Assembly (NCBI RefSeq): GCF_040869045.1
Contig: NC_090323.1
Coordinates: forward strand, 260,900,392 to 260,964,391
DNA: 64,000 nucleotides
From: Eurosta solidaginis
Taxonomy: Eukaryota; Arthropoda; Insecta; Diptera; Tephritidae
Direction of reading: 5' to 3'
Shown: positions 22,450 to 33,949 of the stretch, in pieces
Layout of the letters: every line of letters starts with the position of its first letter
How positions within the stretch are numbered: position 1 is the stretch's first letter
Notes under the pieces: model-generated
Told to the model about the DNA's origin: nothing
Seen by the model: only the letters and a program-made list of their open reading frames with translations
Database searches by the model: none
Position numbers and translations under genes: made by a program

Positions 22450-22810
22450 CAAGACTAAAAATAAAAAATTAATGTAAGGCGCGATAACCTCCGAAGAGAT
22501 CTAAGGCCGACCTTCTCTTCCAATTTGCGTCGTGCTCCTCTTAATTTTCCCTACAAATTGGCCGGACGGGACCTACATGTTTTATGCCATCTGCAAGGCA
22601 GATGAGTTTTCACTGAGAGCTTTTCATGGCAGAAATACACCCGGAGCTCTTGCCAAACACTGCCGAGGGCGACACCGCTTAGAAAAATTGTCTTCTAATT
22701 GAAAAACCTTATTTCTAAAATTTTGATGTTGCTTTGCCCGGGGTGCGAACCCAGGGCATACGGTGTGGTAGGCGGAGCACGCTACTATCACACCACGGTG
22801 GTCAAGACTA
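22450..22810 (-). mobile_element. tRNA-derived SINE, family A (copy 3) with 8-bp target duplication
   Basis: CAAGACTA repeats at 22450-22457 and 22803-22810. The SINE (22458-22802, 345 bp) is on the minus strand, with its tRNA-like head at the right (GTGGTGTGATAGTAGCGTGC) and its tail GCCTTACATT at the left. The B-box region on the minus strand is GGGTTCGCACCCCGGGC, better kept than in copy 2. Confidence 0.87.
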
Positions 22811-23640
22811 GTAGGTATAAAAAAGTTAGCACTTAAAGTACGACTTTTTTGGAGAGGCAAAAAGAAGGTAACACTATGACTCTGGCTAATCCTGAGGCGA
22901 TGAGCTACGTGACGAAGCAGTCTCTCACTGTGGCGCCGATTGATCATTGCAATCCCTTTGAATATAAATCCACCGAAAGGTCGAGTTCTGTAGAAAAGCA
23001 GCATATTAGCTTAATGCATGGCACGAGTACGTGGATTGAGGCCGAGACTAGAGCGCAGATCCCCACGATACCAAAGATCGAAGTATGGATCCCATTCGTG
23101 ATGTAGTCGAAGGATCCGCTGCGCCTGTGCAGTCAGAACCCAAATACACCGACACAAGCTCGACCTACGGAGGAGGCTATGTTGCACAAGCAGCGTGGGA
23201 AAATGTCTTTTTGCACAGGCAAAATTTATCGGCGACTTAAAATGTATCACGATGAATGTGTTGGAGGTGGCTAAACAGCCTTATGGAGCTGGAAGACTTA
23301 CAGATAAACTTTCAACACAGTAAGGTGGCATCGAGCGAACTCCCCATAACCCTTAAGAAGCGACACACCTAAGAGGTTACCACCATGGAGGAACCGGATG
23401 AACCCAATTAACTTCAGAAGAAGAGCGAGCAGACAGCACTAACACTTCGATCACGGTACGTGTAATGCCGGGCTTGGTGACTGATACCAAGATCGAATGG
23501 GCGGTGAATACGGATTTTCATTTAAGTACTTGCTGCTGCGGTAGTAGGTGGGTATGAGTTAAACCGAAACGGCAGTGAACCTTTACAACGCGGAGGGATC
23601 CTTTACCTGGCGCTCGGTTAAATTTCTTACAGACTATGAT
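22811..23640. other. Unidentified sequence with short coding-like fragments
   Basis: The composition is less AT-rich than the surroundings and several plus-strand frames stay open for 60-85 codons (22849-23106, then the other frames to about 23380), as if one longer gene had been broken by frameshifts. Fragments such as EPKYTDTSSTYGGGYVAQAA and ITVRVMPGLVTDTKIEWAV look protein-like, but I do not recognise a family. It may be an ORF1/gag-like part of a retroelement. It lies between a SINE and the 3' end of the reverse-strand LINE. Confidence 0.3.
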
Positions 23641-23702
23641 CATGTTTACATATTTAATTAAACAGTGCAAATAGGCTTAACTTAAAACAATAAAGGCTGT
23701 CG

Positions 23703-24234
23703 TTAAAATTGCGGAGCGAATGTGTTACAAAGGCGAATGATTCTGGCTATCGGCTCATTATAAGAATAAAGCGACTTATGTGTACCCTCAGTAAACTTTC
23801 TGGGATTTCTGAGATTAATATTAGATTCCTGTACTCGAAAAAGAATAAATATATCTGGGCAGTCAATATTGCCAGATAAAATATTGTAGGCAAATAACAG
23901 CGACAGATATGACCTTCTGTCCGCAAGAGATTGTAAGCCAAGGAGTTTCCTCCTTGAGGCGTAACTTGAAATGTCATTTTCGATAAACACTCTTTTCATA
24001 GCAAATCTGGTAAACTTCCTCTGGATCATCTCTATTTTATCAGAGTACTTTGTGTAGTATGGGTTCCAAATGATCGCCCCATATTCTAAAATACTCCGTA
24101 CCAAAGCAATATAGAGTGTTTTCAGAGTCATAGGGTCCTTAAAATCTTTGGTGTTCCTGATTATGAAACCCACCATCGAGTACGCTTTAGATGAGACTAG
24201 ATCAATATGTTTAGAAAAAGTTAATTTCGTGTCA
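23703..24234 (-). pseudogene. LINE reverse transcriptase thumb/C-terminus, shifted frame
   Basis: In the next frame the reading resumes with IIFDTKLTFSKHIDLVSSKA (about 24250-24190) and continues MVGFIIRNTKDF, LKTLYIALVRSILEYGAIIW and YSDKIEMIQRKFTRFAMKR. This is the thumb and C-terminal domain found in CR1/Jockey-like ORF2 proteins, where LVRSILEYGAIIWNP is a signature. It ends with a stop at 23703. Together with the preceding entry it shows that the ORF2 needs only one frame change here to be continuous. Confidence 0.82.
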
Positions 24235-25552
24235 AAGATAATTCCACAAACAAATCAACGCCATCCAGAGAATAGTTGAAAGTATAGACATATGCGCGGC
24301 GGCAATAAGAGACAACGCAACACTTGCTTATGTTCAGGCTTAGGGTATTGATGGTACACCAATTTAAGAAAATGTTTAAGTCTTGCTGAAGTTTTTGGCA
24401 ATCAAGAAGGCTGTTAATATTGAGAAATATTTTGACATAATATGCGAACATTAAGCACTTTGACGATATGATATGCGACGGTAAGTCGTTTATGAAGAGC
24501 AAGAATAACAGAGGGCCAATGTGAGTTCCTTGAGGAATACCCGATGTGGCACAGACTTCAATGTTCGAGCTTATTGAGTTTATTATCACCGATAATTTCC
24601 TACCAAAAAGAAAACTTCTGAAAAAGTTCAATAAAGTGCCGGAAACACCAAATCTTTTGAGCTTCAGTAAAAGAATGTTATGGTCTATTTTATCAAAAGC
24701 TTTTGAGAAGTCGGTATATATGAGATCGCGTTGCGAATGTTGTTCCATTGCAGTGTTGTTTGAAATAAGAGATAGATTAGTGACTATTGATTTACCTGGC
24801 AAAAACCCATGGTTGCAGCTAGATGGGGCATGCTGAACATGTTCGATTAGTTTTTTGTTAAGTATGTGATCGAAAATTTTTGGAAAGACCCCCTGCTTTA
24901 CTATAGCTCGATAGTTGGAGATGAGGCTTTTGTCTCCAGATTTGAAGATGGGTTCAATTGAACATGACTTCCAACAATCTAAGCATCTTTCTTGGCGTAA
25001 ACATGTCTCAAAGAGTTTGGTGATTGGTTTTACAAGAGATTCCACGCACCGAATGAAAAATATTGAGGGATGACCATTAGTGCAGTTGAAGCTTGGCTTA
25101 AGGTCTAAGATTGCATCTGCAACATCACCCTCAGTGATAATAAATGCGTCAATAAAATTAAAATTAGTTGGACTTGAAATTGTAGAAGGAGTGTGTTCGG
25201 GCTGGTAGCTTTCATAAACTTCTTGAAAAAATGAGGCAAATTCATTGCAAGTCTCTAGCGTAGTATTGGATACACAGCCTTTGTATTCCATTCTATCAGG
25301 TATGCCGCATGATTTACGCCTAGAGTTCACGTAATTCCAGAACGAAGACGGATTGAGTTTCAGGCTGTCTTCGATTTTGGTTATATATTGATTAAAGAGA
25401 TATTTATAAAGTCTGTCAAATTCGCTTTTATAATTGTTGAAATTATGAAGGTCCGCGGGAGACTTTGAGCTTCTGTATTTTTTTAGAGCCTTATTTTTAA
25501 TGTTCTGTGGATGGCTTAATTCCGCGTTGAACCAAGGCGGTTTATTTTTGGG
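24221..25552 (-). pseudogene. LINE reverse transcriptase with both active-site Asp codons mutated
   Basis: After the linker (NKPPWFNAEL, then WNYVNSRRKSCG) come the RT blocks: PIFKSGDKSLISNYRAI (usually ...NYRPI), motif A IYTDFSKAFDKIDHNIL (about residues 204-220 of the frame starting at 25330), motif B TSGIPQGTHIGPLLF (about 262-276) and motif C LMFAYYVKIF (about 293-302). Motif C should read F-A-D-D; here it is A-Y-Y-V because both GAT codons are TAT (about 24437-24442). The enzyme would prime reverse transcription at the nicked target; this copy would be catalytically dead even if restored in frame. The frame ends at 24221 after a frameshift. Confidence 0.88.
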
Positions 25553-26110
25553 CTAAGAGGATTTCAAAGGCAAAAACTTAGCGACGGCATCAGAAAGAAT
25601 GTCACAAATATTTGTATATATTAAGTCTGGATCTTCTTTGAAATCTAAAAAATCCCAGCTCGTGCAATTATGAGAGGTATTCAAAGCATCGAAGTTGGCT
25701 TTTCTAAAAGATAATAAAGGTTCGTGGTTCTTATTAAGTCGCTGAAAACATAGAAATTCGAAATTAATAGTTAAAGCTTTATGATGAATTGTGTTACGTG
25801 ATATAGGTGACAAATTCAATTCACATGCTAATTTGAGATCTTCTGTTGCGAATACTAAATCCAGTATCTTATCATTGGAATTTGTAAACGAATTTAATTG
25901 TTGAAATTTGTTGGATAAGAAAAAAGTAGTGACAGAAGATTCAATATCGGATTTAATGTTAAAAGGTAGTAGCCAGCCATTGTCAAATGACCAAATAATG
26001 TCAGGTAAGTTAAAATCACCCATAACTATTATCTGCACATTTAGCTTTGCATAAGACCGAAAACATACAAGTATAACGGCAAATCTCAGAGGATTTTCAT
26101 GCTTTAATAT
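25553..26110 (-). pseudogene. LINE apurinic-like endonuclease, C-terminal two-thirds
   Basis: The translation contains QIIVMGDFNLPDIIW (26035 downward), the G-D-F-N motif of the exonuclease/endonuclease/phosphatase fold that LINEs use to nick target DNA. Further on is KILDLVFAT, and then SRNTIHHKALTI, where family members usually have S-D-H; here the catalytic Asp position reads His. The N-terminal catalytic Asn/Glu motifs are lost by 5' truncation. The frame stops at TAG 25553-25555 directly before PKNKPPWFNAEL, the typical linker, so the stop is a point mutation inside ORF2 and not the natural end. Confidence 0.8.
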
Positions 26111-27544
26111 GGCGCCTCGTCTAATTCACTAATTTACCAAAAAAAGAATTTGGCGCCAGTGTTTACACAAAAAACCAAACCTAAATCTCTCGAATCGACT
26201 ACAGTTAACAACACTAACAACAAAGAGCTGCTAAAAACAACAAAAATGTTCAATCGTAATGCTTATTGATCAGAGAAAACTTTAAACCATTTGGCAAATG
26301 AAGATTAACTTGACTTTAAATCAGGTCATTTTCGACACATTGAAATGCCAACGCCAAACAGTCGTCAGTCATTCCGTCAGTTAGTCAACCAACTAGAAAA
26401 TATTCCAATTGTTGTGCAGCACAATGAAATCATTCAACGAACAATCACCAAATCACCATTCGCCAGCCATGCTCTCTCAGGCAAGTCAGGTGATTTATTC
26501 ACATGCCTGATTTGAATTGATTTGCTCGCGCGTCCAAGTTTCATACCAAAGCGCCAGAGGAAGCTTACGAATAAGGCAAATGTGCATGGGCAGATAGACG
26601 GTCAAGGAACGACGATACAAGGAGTTGGTTGGTATGTATACCGAGCAGATCTTTGGGTTGACAAAGCCATTGACGAAATGCAGAATTGTTCACTCAAAAC
26701 GGCGCCTTTCCACGCGCACCGTCACTTTATTCGCGCGGCAACGTCGTGTGGGCATTAAATCAGCAGCGTACAATGGGAACCAATCTCGACTTAACTTGGA
26801 CTGTAGTCGTTCGATGTGCAAGTTAGTGGTTTGATGCGCCGTTGATTGATGTGCCATGCGGCACAATTGACGTGCATTCGTCGTACGATTTTCGGCGACA
26901 AAAAAAAAAAAAAAAACAGAATAAATAAATGAAGATAATAAAAAAAATTCCCAGCATATCAATGACTGTGGGAGCTCAATTGATCGCAGATGGTGCATGT
27001 GTATGTGTGCAGGATGCTCGCAACCGTACACAGCGTTTGACTCTCAACACCGATGTGATGTGATGACAATTCCCAAAACGAGACAAACGATGCGAGGCGC
27101 CATGTACGATCACCACAGCAGCATCAGCCAACACGCAGATCAATTGGTACTGACAATGGGGCAGGGCGCGTACGGTGGTTAGTAATCTACTATATGAATT
27201 TCTTACTTATCCTAGCAGACCTCGCGGTCGGTGGAATGACTGACTGATTGGCTGGCTGTTTATTTATTTATGCGCATTCGCGCGTGCATTTATTTTGCAT
27301 TTCGTTGGACGGCAATCACTGTGAAAGCTGAATCTGTATCAGAAGATGACGATCACTTTGAATGTTCATGGTGATGATCCCATTTATTGTGACATTAAAA
27401 AAAGGCTAATTCTTTTGCAAGCGAGTTGAAAAAAGTAAGCGATTAGAACCTGCTCTATCGAGATTCAAGAAGTTGTTGAGCTGTTTTTTACCAAATTTTT
27501 TATCCTCTTTATACACCGAAAATCCTATTACAAATATGAATTCG
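26111..27544. other. Noncoding, single-copy-looking region
   Basis: No gene is supported. The part 26200-26520 has a leader-like look, with CAGTC and CAGTTAGT motifs near 26360-26390 and an ATG at 26424 opening a 28-codon frame (MKSFNEQSPNHHSP...), too little to call. Poly-A runs lie at 26899-26916. The part 26990-27300 is mixed in composition without repeats. Confidence 0.3.
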
Positions 27545-28404
27545 CTAGCCTTTATCTTTAACTGGAGATAGTCCCAAATTATCCGAAGATAGTCCCAAAA
27601 TTATACCGAGAACAATCCTGAAATTAAACCGTAATAGAGCTGACATGATTGCAATATTCCCAAAATTACCCCGAAGTGGTTCTATCGGAACCCGCCTATG
27701 GAAGCAGAGGTAGAGGGCGGCCCCCACTCCGTTGGAAGGACCAGGTGGAAAACGATTGTTGGACGGCCATAACCGTTTAGACGGTTAAGCGCCAATTAAG
27801 TAAGTAAGTTTTAAATCGATCAGAAAATTATCTTAAAATAGTCCCGAAATTGTTCTGAAATTATCCGCGGATATTCCCGAAACGATTCCAAAACGGTGCC
27901 GTAATAAGCCCCAATTTTTCCGGAAACAAGGCTCAAATACTCCATGTCTAACGCCAGAAATAATCCCGAAAATTATTAAAAAATTATCTCAAAATAATCC
28001 TGAAATAATCCGGAGATAGTTCACAAATAATTGCGAAGCAGTCTAGAAATTATACCAAAATCAATCCCGAAAGTATACAGAAATAGGGTCCATAATCTAG
28101 AGAACCAATATCGAAAACAGTCCAGTTTTGATTAAAATAATCCCAAAATGGCTTCAAAAACAATCTCGAAACGATGTCAAAACGGTGGCGCAATAATCCC
28201 TAATGATACCGGAAACAATCTTGAAATTAGTTGGGTATGATCTCTAAAATGGTATCGAAATACTTTGGATATGACTTCTGAAGCCATACCGAAAAACAAT
28301 TCAAATAACCCCGAAATAGTCTCGAAATTATCATAAATCAATACCGATATTATACCGAGAAATCCCGATATGGCACCGAAAAAATCCCAATATAAAATAA
28401 AAAT
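27545..28404. repeat. Degenerate satellite-like repeat, ~15-20-base motif, left block
   Basis: Variants of AATAGTCCCGAAAT, AATTATACCGA and AAACAATCCCGAAA follow one another for more than 800 bases, with no exact period. They continue after the SINE in 28745-29010. This looks like an old minisatellite that has drifted. A LINE tail interrupts it at 27672-27810. Confidence 0.6.
27672..27810 (+). mobile_element. LINE 3'-end fragment with (AAGT)n tail
   Basis: Reads ...CGGAACCCGCCTATGGAAGC, then GGACCAGGTGGAAAACGA, TTGTTGGACGGCCATAACCG and AGACGGTTAAGCGCCAATTA, and finally AAGTAAGTAAGT (27794-27808). The translation of the first part (W-K-D-Q-V-E-like, then LLDGHNRLDG) and the tetranucleotide tail are what I remember from the 3' ends of RTE/CR1-type insect LINEs. 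It is very short and strongly 5'-truncated, inserted in the satellite-like DNA. Confidence 0.5.
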
Positions 28405-28744
28405 AAATGTAAGGCGCGATAACCTCCGAAGATATTTAAGGCAGAGCTTCTCTTTCATTTGCGTAGTGCTGCTTTTAATTTTTCCTACAAATTGGCGGGA
28501 CGGGACCTACATGTTTTATGCCGACTCCGAACGGCATCTGTAAGGCAGATGAGTTTTCACTGATAAGCTCTTCATGGCAGAAATACACTCCGAGTGCTTG
28601 CCAAATCACTTCCGAGGGGCGACTCCGCTTAAAAAAACGTTCTTCTAATTGAAAATAAAAATAAAAATTGTTTCTTAAACTTTGATGTTGCATTGCCCGT
28701 GAACCCAGAATCTTCGGTGTGGTAGAGGGAGCACGCTACCACTA
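28405..28744 (-). mobile_element. tRNA-derived SINE, family A (copy 4)
   Basis: The minus-strand copy has its tail TTACATTTATTTTT at 28400-28412 and its head near 28700-28744, with the middle block CGTTCGGAGTCGGCATAAAA at 28514-28534. Around the head, GGGTTCACGGGC has lost some bases of the B box, and the extreme 5' part is shortened. It splits the satellite-like repeat. Confidence 0.8.
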
Positions 28745-29010
28745 TTCACATTGAAATTGAATAAATAAATCCTGAATGATCCGAAATTAATCTACAAATA
28801 ATCGCGAAGCAGTCTCGAAATTATTCCTAAATCAATCCCGCAATTATACCGAAAAATTCCCGACAATCCAGAGAAATAGTACCGAATACAATCCCATATG
28901 ATTTTTGAAATAGTCCCGAAATGGCTCCGAAAACAATCTCAAAATATTACCCAGCCAATTGCATGATGAGATCAAAAATAGTCGCGAAATGATCCCGAAA
29001 ACAATGCCAA
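28745..29010. repeat. Degenerate satellite-like repeat, right block
   Basis: Continuation of the block at 27545-28404 with the same motifs (AATCCCGCAATTATACCGAA, GTCCCGAAATGGCTCCGAAA). The SINE separates the two blocks. Confidence 0.6.
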
Positions 29011-29339
29011 ATTATATCGGAGATAACTATAAATACGAAAAAAGGAAAAGGACACCAAGTAGAAGAAGAATCCCATTGGTAATGATTATTTGTTCGGAAA
29101 TGCTACATCTCTATATGACTCAGATTCATTATCATTGGTTAAAGTCAATGGCCCGTAATCATACTCGCTGACTAAAATAATCTTTAGTTAAAATCTTGCC
29201 TAAATAAAAATGGGATTTAAAATGTCTGTCATAGACATATTAATCACAGTTTTCAGCTAAAATAAGCATGGACAGGGTATCCTCATGAAAAAAAGGTATT
29301 GATTGGCGCTATGAACAAATTTTTTAGAAATTTTAAAAG
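29011..29339. other. Noncoding spacer
   Basis: No gene. TGTCTGTCATAGACA at 29225-29239 is a small imperfect palindrome. Confidence 0.3.
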
Positions 29340-29515
29340 TTCACCCTGTTCCTTACAACCGTGGTTACTTGACTCCACGTATAAAAAATGTTAATTTTTT
29401 ACTTTACAAAAACTCTTACAATAGCACAAAATTGTCAAAGGAGTACCTGAAAACGCGTTTTAATCTTAATCCGGTGGCGGATAATTATCATTCAGTTCTA
29501 TTTAAAAGTGATTAA
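29340..29515 (+). repeat. Unnamed repeat R29, forward copy
   Basis: Contains GGTTACTTGACTCCACGTAT (29364-29383), then about 100 bases later ACGCGTTTTAATCTTAATCC followed by GGTGGC (about 29453-29480). The same two blocks in the same order occur on the opposite strand at 30480-30810, with a longer insert between them. The family is unknown; no terminal repeats were found. Confidence 0.45.
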
Positions 29516-30479
29516 CAAACGTTTTGTAAAAATTCGCTGTTTCTTACCAGCCGTCAATTTAAAATTGAGTGCACAATCTTTTAATTGAACATGAGCATAC
29601 TTATTTAAAGAAAATTTACTTAATTTCGTTCTTAAAAATTATTTAAATCTCGCAACATAAACGAATAAGTAGTTAAAGCGGATTTGGGCTCCCTAAAGCA
29701 AAGAAAGCAACAAGGCTGTCCTCGTATTCATGTTGAATAGTTTATATAGTTTGTAGGAATGTTGTAAAGAAGAGTTGTTTTCATTAAGACAGATGTGACG
29801 GCCAAAATGATGCAAACGTTAAATGTTAGGTGGCCGTAACCGTTAAAGCCGTTTAATTTAATAGACCCGAAACCGAATAGGGATATGTCTAAACTCGATA
29901 CTAATAAGTATGCAGGACATTCAATCATAATCAGGTTAAATCAAATTTAGGTTTGTCTTCGGCAAAGTCAGCATAAATAAAGGGAGTTTAGTATAGTTTT
30001 CCATAGGAAAGAAGTGACCTAGAATGTTGAGCCATTGTACATGGACCTGCAAAGTGTAAGTCCCTTTTACATTAGAAAATCATTGAACTCAAGTCGATCA
30101 TGACATAGGCTAAGAGGGTGATAAAGGAGGGAAGTAGTACAACAGCGCCCGCACAAAGCAGTTCTTAAAATTTTTGTTGCTAATTCTTGTTGTATTCCGT
30201 GTTTTATTTCAAGCTTTCTTTTAAGAGGAATTGGCAAATGTAAAGGGGAATAGAAAACACAAAAGGAAATGCCTGCAGAATTGAATTCAATAATTATGTA
30301 ATGTAATTCAATAATTAGAAGTCGGAAATAAGAAATTGTTCTTTTATTAATAGATATTCACAAAAAACCGAATAATTACCCTCAAACGGTTGCGAAACTG
30401 GTGAAAATTGTATCAGCGCAAAACGACTTTTTAGTTAATTCTTTTGTATATAACAATATCACCAAAATTACATCAACCA
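29516..30479. other. Noncoding, AT-rich stretch between R29 copies
   Basis: No ORF of note. The sequence is AT-rich with poly-T and poly-A runs. Confidence 0.3.
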
Positions 30480-30810
30480 CATGAAAGTATTAAACTGTTT
30501 TTTTGTAAAAATATCATGACAGAGTAAAAGTAGTACTTTGCCACCTTCGGATTACTCCTTCTGAAATTAAAACGCGTCATTTGACAGCTCTCCCGAAATT
30601 TTTTGACATGTATTGAAAATCGACGCATGTGGTAAATTATTCCGTCCATTGAATATTTATTTCTAAATTTAATGCCAAAATCAGTATAGGATGCTACTTT
30701 TTCCTCAAAAGATACTAAAATATCAAAACTCACAAATATCTTTGAATGCGGAATAGTCTTAATTAAAGATTTCGCATATGTGGAGCCAAGTAACCATCGC
30801 ACATTTTAAG
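30480..30810 (-). repeat. Unnamed repeat R29, reverse copy
   Basis: Read on the minus strand: GGTTACTTGGCTCCACATAT (about 30800-30780), then after about 200 bases TGACGCGTTTTAATTTCAG and AATCCGAAGGTGGCAAAGTA (about 30590-30540). It is homologous to 29340-29515 and inverted relative to it. A 109-codon frame inside (30473-30802) is not recognised. Confidence 0.45.
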
Positions 30811-32699
30811 ATTGCGTAATTTTCGTAACAAACATATTAATACGCATTCTAGGTATAATAAATTAGCTCCTGACGTATATTTGCTTGTCGGGGAAGCCTT
30901 TTTTCACTTCCATTTAAGTTCATCACGTTTAAATAGCAAATTGTTTAATTTCTCGCAACTTTTGACAGCAGACCACCAACTTAAACCTATTTTAAAAAAT
31001 TAAAATTTTTAGAGATAAAATAGTGTTTAAGTGGACTATAACAGACTTAAATTGATATTTAATTTAGAACCATGTTTAAACCAATAAAACTCTATTTTAT
31101 TTCGATATACTTAAAGTTAAAATCATTAGGAAGTTCTGAAAAGTAGGGAGGGGAACAATACCAATATATGTTTTTAGACAATTGTAAATCCGTGTGCCAT
31201 CTTTCATCCAAATATGTTAAGCCGTTCTGGCGTGATTGATATCCTCGAGCATACCGACAAAGGACTATCAACATCAATAACACTCGCTTAAACCTTCGGG
31301 GGGTATCTCTACAGTCACAACAACAACAGCCTCATGAATACTTCGTCAGTTACTGGTAGGTTTACAAAAGATTTCGGATAATATGAATGTATACTCGTAG
31401 GAGGATATTTTTTTTTTGTGGCAATATGTTGAGAGGACTTCGTTTTTCTATATACTTATTTGGCATTGCTTTATTGTTGGTGGCACTTGTGCGATCGTTT
31501 GATTAGCTGCGATTGATCGATTAGTGAATGTGAAATATGCGCATACTTAAAGAGATTGAAATTTAAATTTTTTCTCTGGCTTTTCTTGAGGAAGAAGTGA
31601 TTAAGCTGGAGTACCAAACATTTTCCTGCGCTTTCAAAGTAATGCTTTATTTTTCTTACAATTTAATATTTTTTAGTCGAATTTTCAGAGAAATAATGAG
31701 CTTAAGGTCGCTTTATAGTCGATTTAAGAACAAAATTTTCTTCGGGCAAAAAAATGTTTGTCTTCATACAAATAAATCGCGGCCTAGGCCACATACGGCG
31801 CCATTCTGGTCATAGTGTGTCAAGGACTTATCCTAGCTTTACAGAAGAGTTTTGCGTGGTTCACGGTGTTTTCCAGCAGGTAACAAAATTGTTATTTGCC
31901 CTACCAGCAAAGACATACAACACCTTTTACCTACAATATTGATATCAGTTCATAGCTGGAAGAGTGCCGTTGTGGTTTCCTATTGGTGGGATACAGTAAA
32001 AAGCAATTAGTCGAAGATCTACTGGCTCTCTGGTCCGGTAGTTATTTTCCAAATCCCCATATCTCACCAAGTTTAATTCGAGGTTCTCATATTTAATCTG
32101 TCTGTTCTCATCACATCAATAAAGAGTAGACAATAAAGAGCTACATATGCTTAGGTCACATCTTCATTTAACTTGGTTCAAATAGTCAGACAGGTTTGCA
32201 GCGATTTTTTTTTTTTAAAAAACCCCAATTTTTTTCTATTAAAGATGTCATACAAAAAAAACCTGCCGCTACGATTTTAGATAGCCATAACCCTTGATAT
32301 CTTTTTTGACGACAAACTAAAAATGAAATTAAAACTCAATTTTCATTAACACTTAAAAAGGTTGAAACGCGTTCACAGATTGAGAGATTGCCACCCAGTA
32401 GCATGTTGATGACTTTATCGTTACATAAATAATTTAATTCAGCTTTTATGGCCTAGTCTACGAAATACAACGTGCAAGGAAATCGCTTATCGCTTAGGGT
32501 ACAGTTACACATATGATCAAGCCGTGCTTCATCATAAATTCCTGCAGTTTCTACTGAAAGGTGGACAAACTCGGGAAATACAAGGACGGCAAAATGCGTG
32601 TCGAGTAAGCGACGGAGTGGTTGCGCGGATTAGGCGAGTTAGATTACGTTGGGTTATAGTGGCCGCCTGCGCTGGTTAGCGGAGACTTACGTAGGTTAT
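30811..32699. other. Noncoding, AT-rich region
   Basis: No gene or recognised repeat. Poly-T/poly-A runs lie at 32202-32224 and 32250-32260. The stretch around 32500-32690 is less AT-rich but unrecognised. Confidence 0.3.
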
Positions 32700-33840
32700 T
32701 TCTGTTGTGATACCACGAAGGATCCCCTATTTCCCTTGTGTAGAACGTGGTTCATACACCCATGAAGCTAAACGTAGCACAGAATTTCGTTTATAATTGC
32801 GGATTCTAGTTACGCAATGCACTCAAAGAAGTTTCTGTGGAGACATCGGCAACTATAAGACAGTAACCTGTTAGAATAACCACTAATGGGCTAATAGAGA
32901 CGCGATTCAAAAATATGATCGATCTATTTTCGCCCAGCTTGCGCCAGTTTTGCCTGGACTTCCTACATGAACAGAGATGGCAGCCAATGCTTACAAGTAT
33001 TCAGAGGAGGATTCGCCCAACCAGCAGAGGTGATTGTTTGCAGCTGATTCCTTCACTTGCTAGCTCATCAGTAGTGCAGTTTCCCGAGCTGTAACTGTGG
33101 CTTGGGACCCATATTATGCTCAGGTTGCACTTATCAGCTATCTTGTTTAGAGCTTCCTTGCACGTTAACGCCAATAGTGACGATGTATCACTACATTGCA
33201 GGGATTTTATGGTAGCTTGGCTGTCCAGCAGCTCCCAGATAGCTGAGCTTGCACAACACTGCAGTGGTCTGGTAAGCGTAGGCTCTTATTTATATAGAGC
33301 TCCTTTAAGCATAATCCTCTGACAACTCTGTTGTTCAGTTTAGAGCCGTCCATGAAGGCGGAGATTTCTTGGCTTCCCGGTTCCATGCAATTTGCCCACT
33401 AGCTTCCCTCTGCAATCTTTGTGACAAAAGTGTTGTCCTATTAAGGGGACGGTATTGTGTGGTCTAGCTTTAAGAATATATCGGATGAGCATGCCCAAAC
33501 CTGTAGTCCCTCCAAGGTTCGATTGCGTTGAGCCTAGCCGCGTTACAGGTGGCAGAGTATTTCATATATAGGTCAGTGGGGAGAAGAAATAGTATGGTTT
33601 CAAGAGCTTTAGTGGGAGTATAGGAGAGGCCATCGCAAGTAAGCATAACTGCCATCCACTGCACCTTTGTTGCTTTACTTTGGTTAGCTTCGATATCGAG
33701 AACCGTCCACCATTAGGGGTTAACGGATGGACTGCGGGCTGTACCCAAATAAACCGAGCCGCAAGAGAATAGGACTGTAAAGTTATTAGCAGCTGAAAAC
33801 CCCCCAGACAAGACACCTTAGGGTTGGCTTAGGCTTTTGA
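32700..33840 (-). pseudogene. Degraded LINE, reverse strand: RT thumb, RNase H and C-terminal tail
   Basis: Minus-strand reading from about 33690 gives KVQRMAVMLTCDGLSYTPTK and LETILFLLPTDLYM, the RT thumb motif that precedes RNase H in LOA/I/R1-type LINEs. Next, near 33370-33350, is FMDGSKLNN (first RNase H Asp), then LPDHCSVVQAQ near 33280, SQATIKSLQ near 33220 and IIWVPSHS...TTDELAS near 33100-33060. Finally VVILTGYCLI (about 32880-32860) marks the tail, and the following part is a decayed zinc-like region. Domain order agrees with the minus strand. Many frameshifts are present, so the copy is old and non-functional. Confidence 0.68.
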
Positions 33841-33949
33841 AATCCCGACTATGCCAAACAGCTTAGTTGAAAACTTTTACGGTTCATTGTTATCTTTAAG
33901 TTAATTTCTCCCTAGAAACTATATACTTCTGGGTAAGGGAAGCAATGAC

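Larger units (their letters stand above)
23655..26110 (-). mobile_element. CR1/Jockey-type LINE, 5'-truncated, ORF2 nearly intact
   Basis: On the minus strand an ORF2 runs from about 26110 (entering inside the endonuclease domain) to about 23703, followed by a short 3' UTR ending near 23655. It has endonuclease, linker and reverse transcriptase but no RNase H, as in CR1 and Jockey-type LINEs. From 26110 to 24221 it stays in one frame, broken by only one TAG (25553-25555). A frameshift near 24225-24260 moves the rest to another frame. ORF1 and the start of ORF2 are missing, as expected from incomplete reverse transcription. No target duplication was identified. Confidence 0.85.

Noticed and set aside
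26424..26510. Possible first coding exon (MKSFNEQSPNHHSP...) with a GCAAGT donor-like end
   Set aside because: Only 28 codons, a weak donor and no downstream exon could be linked.
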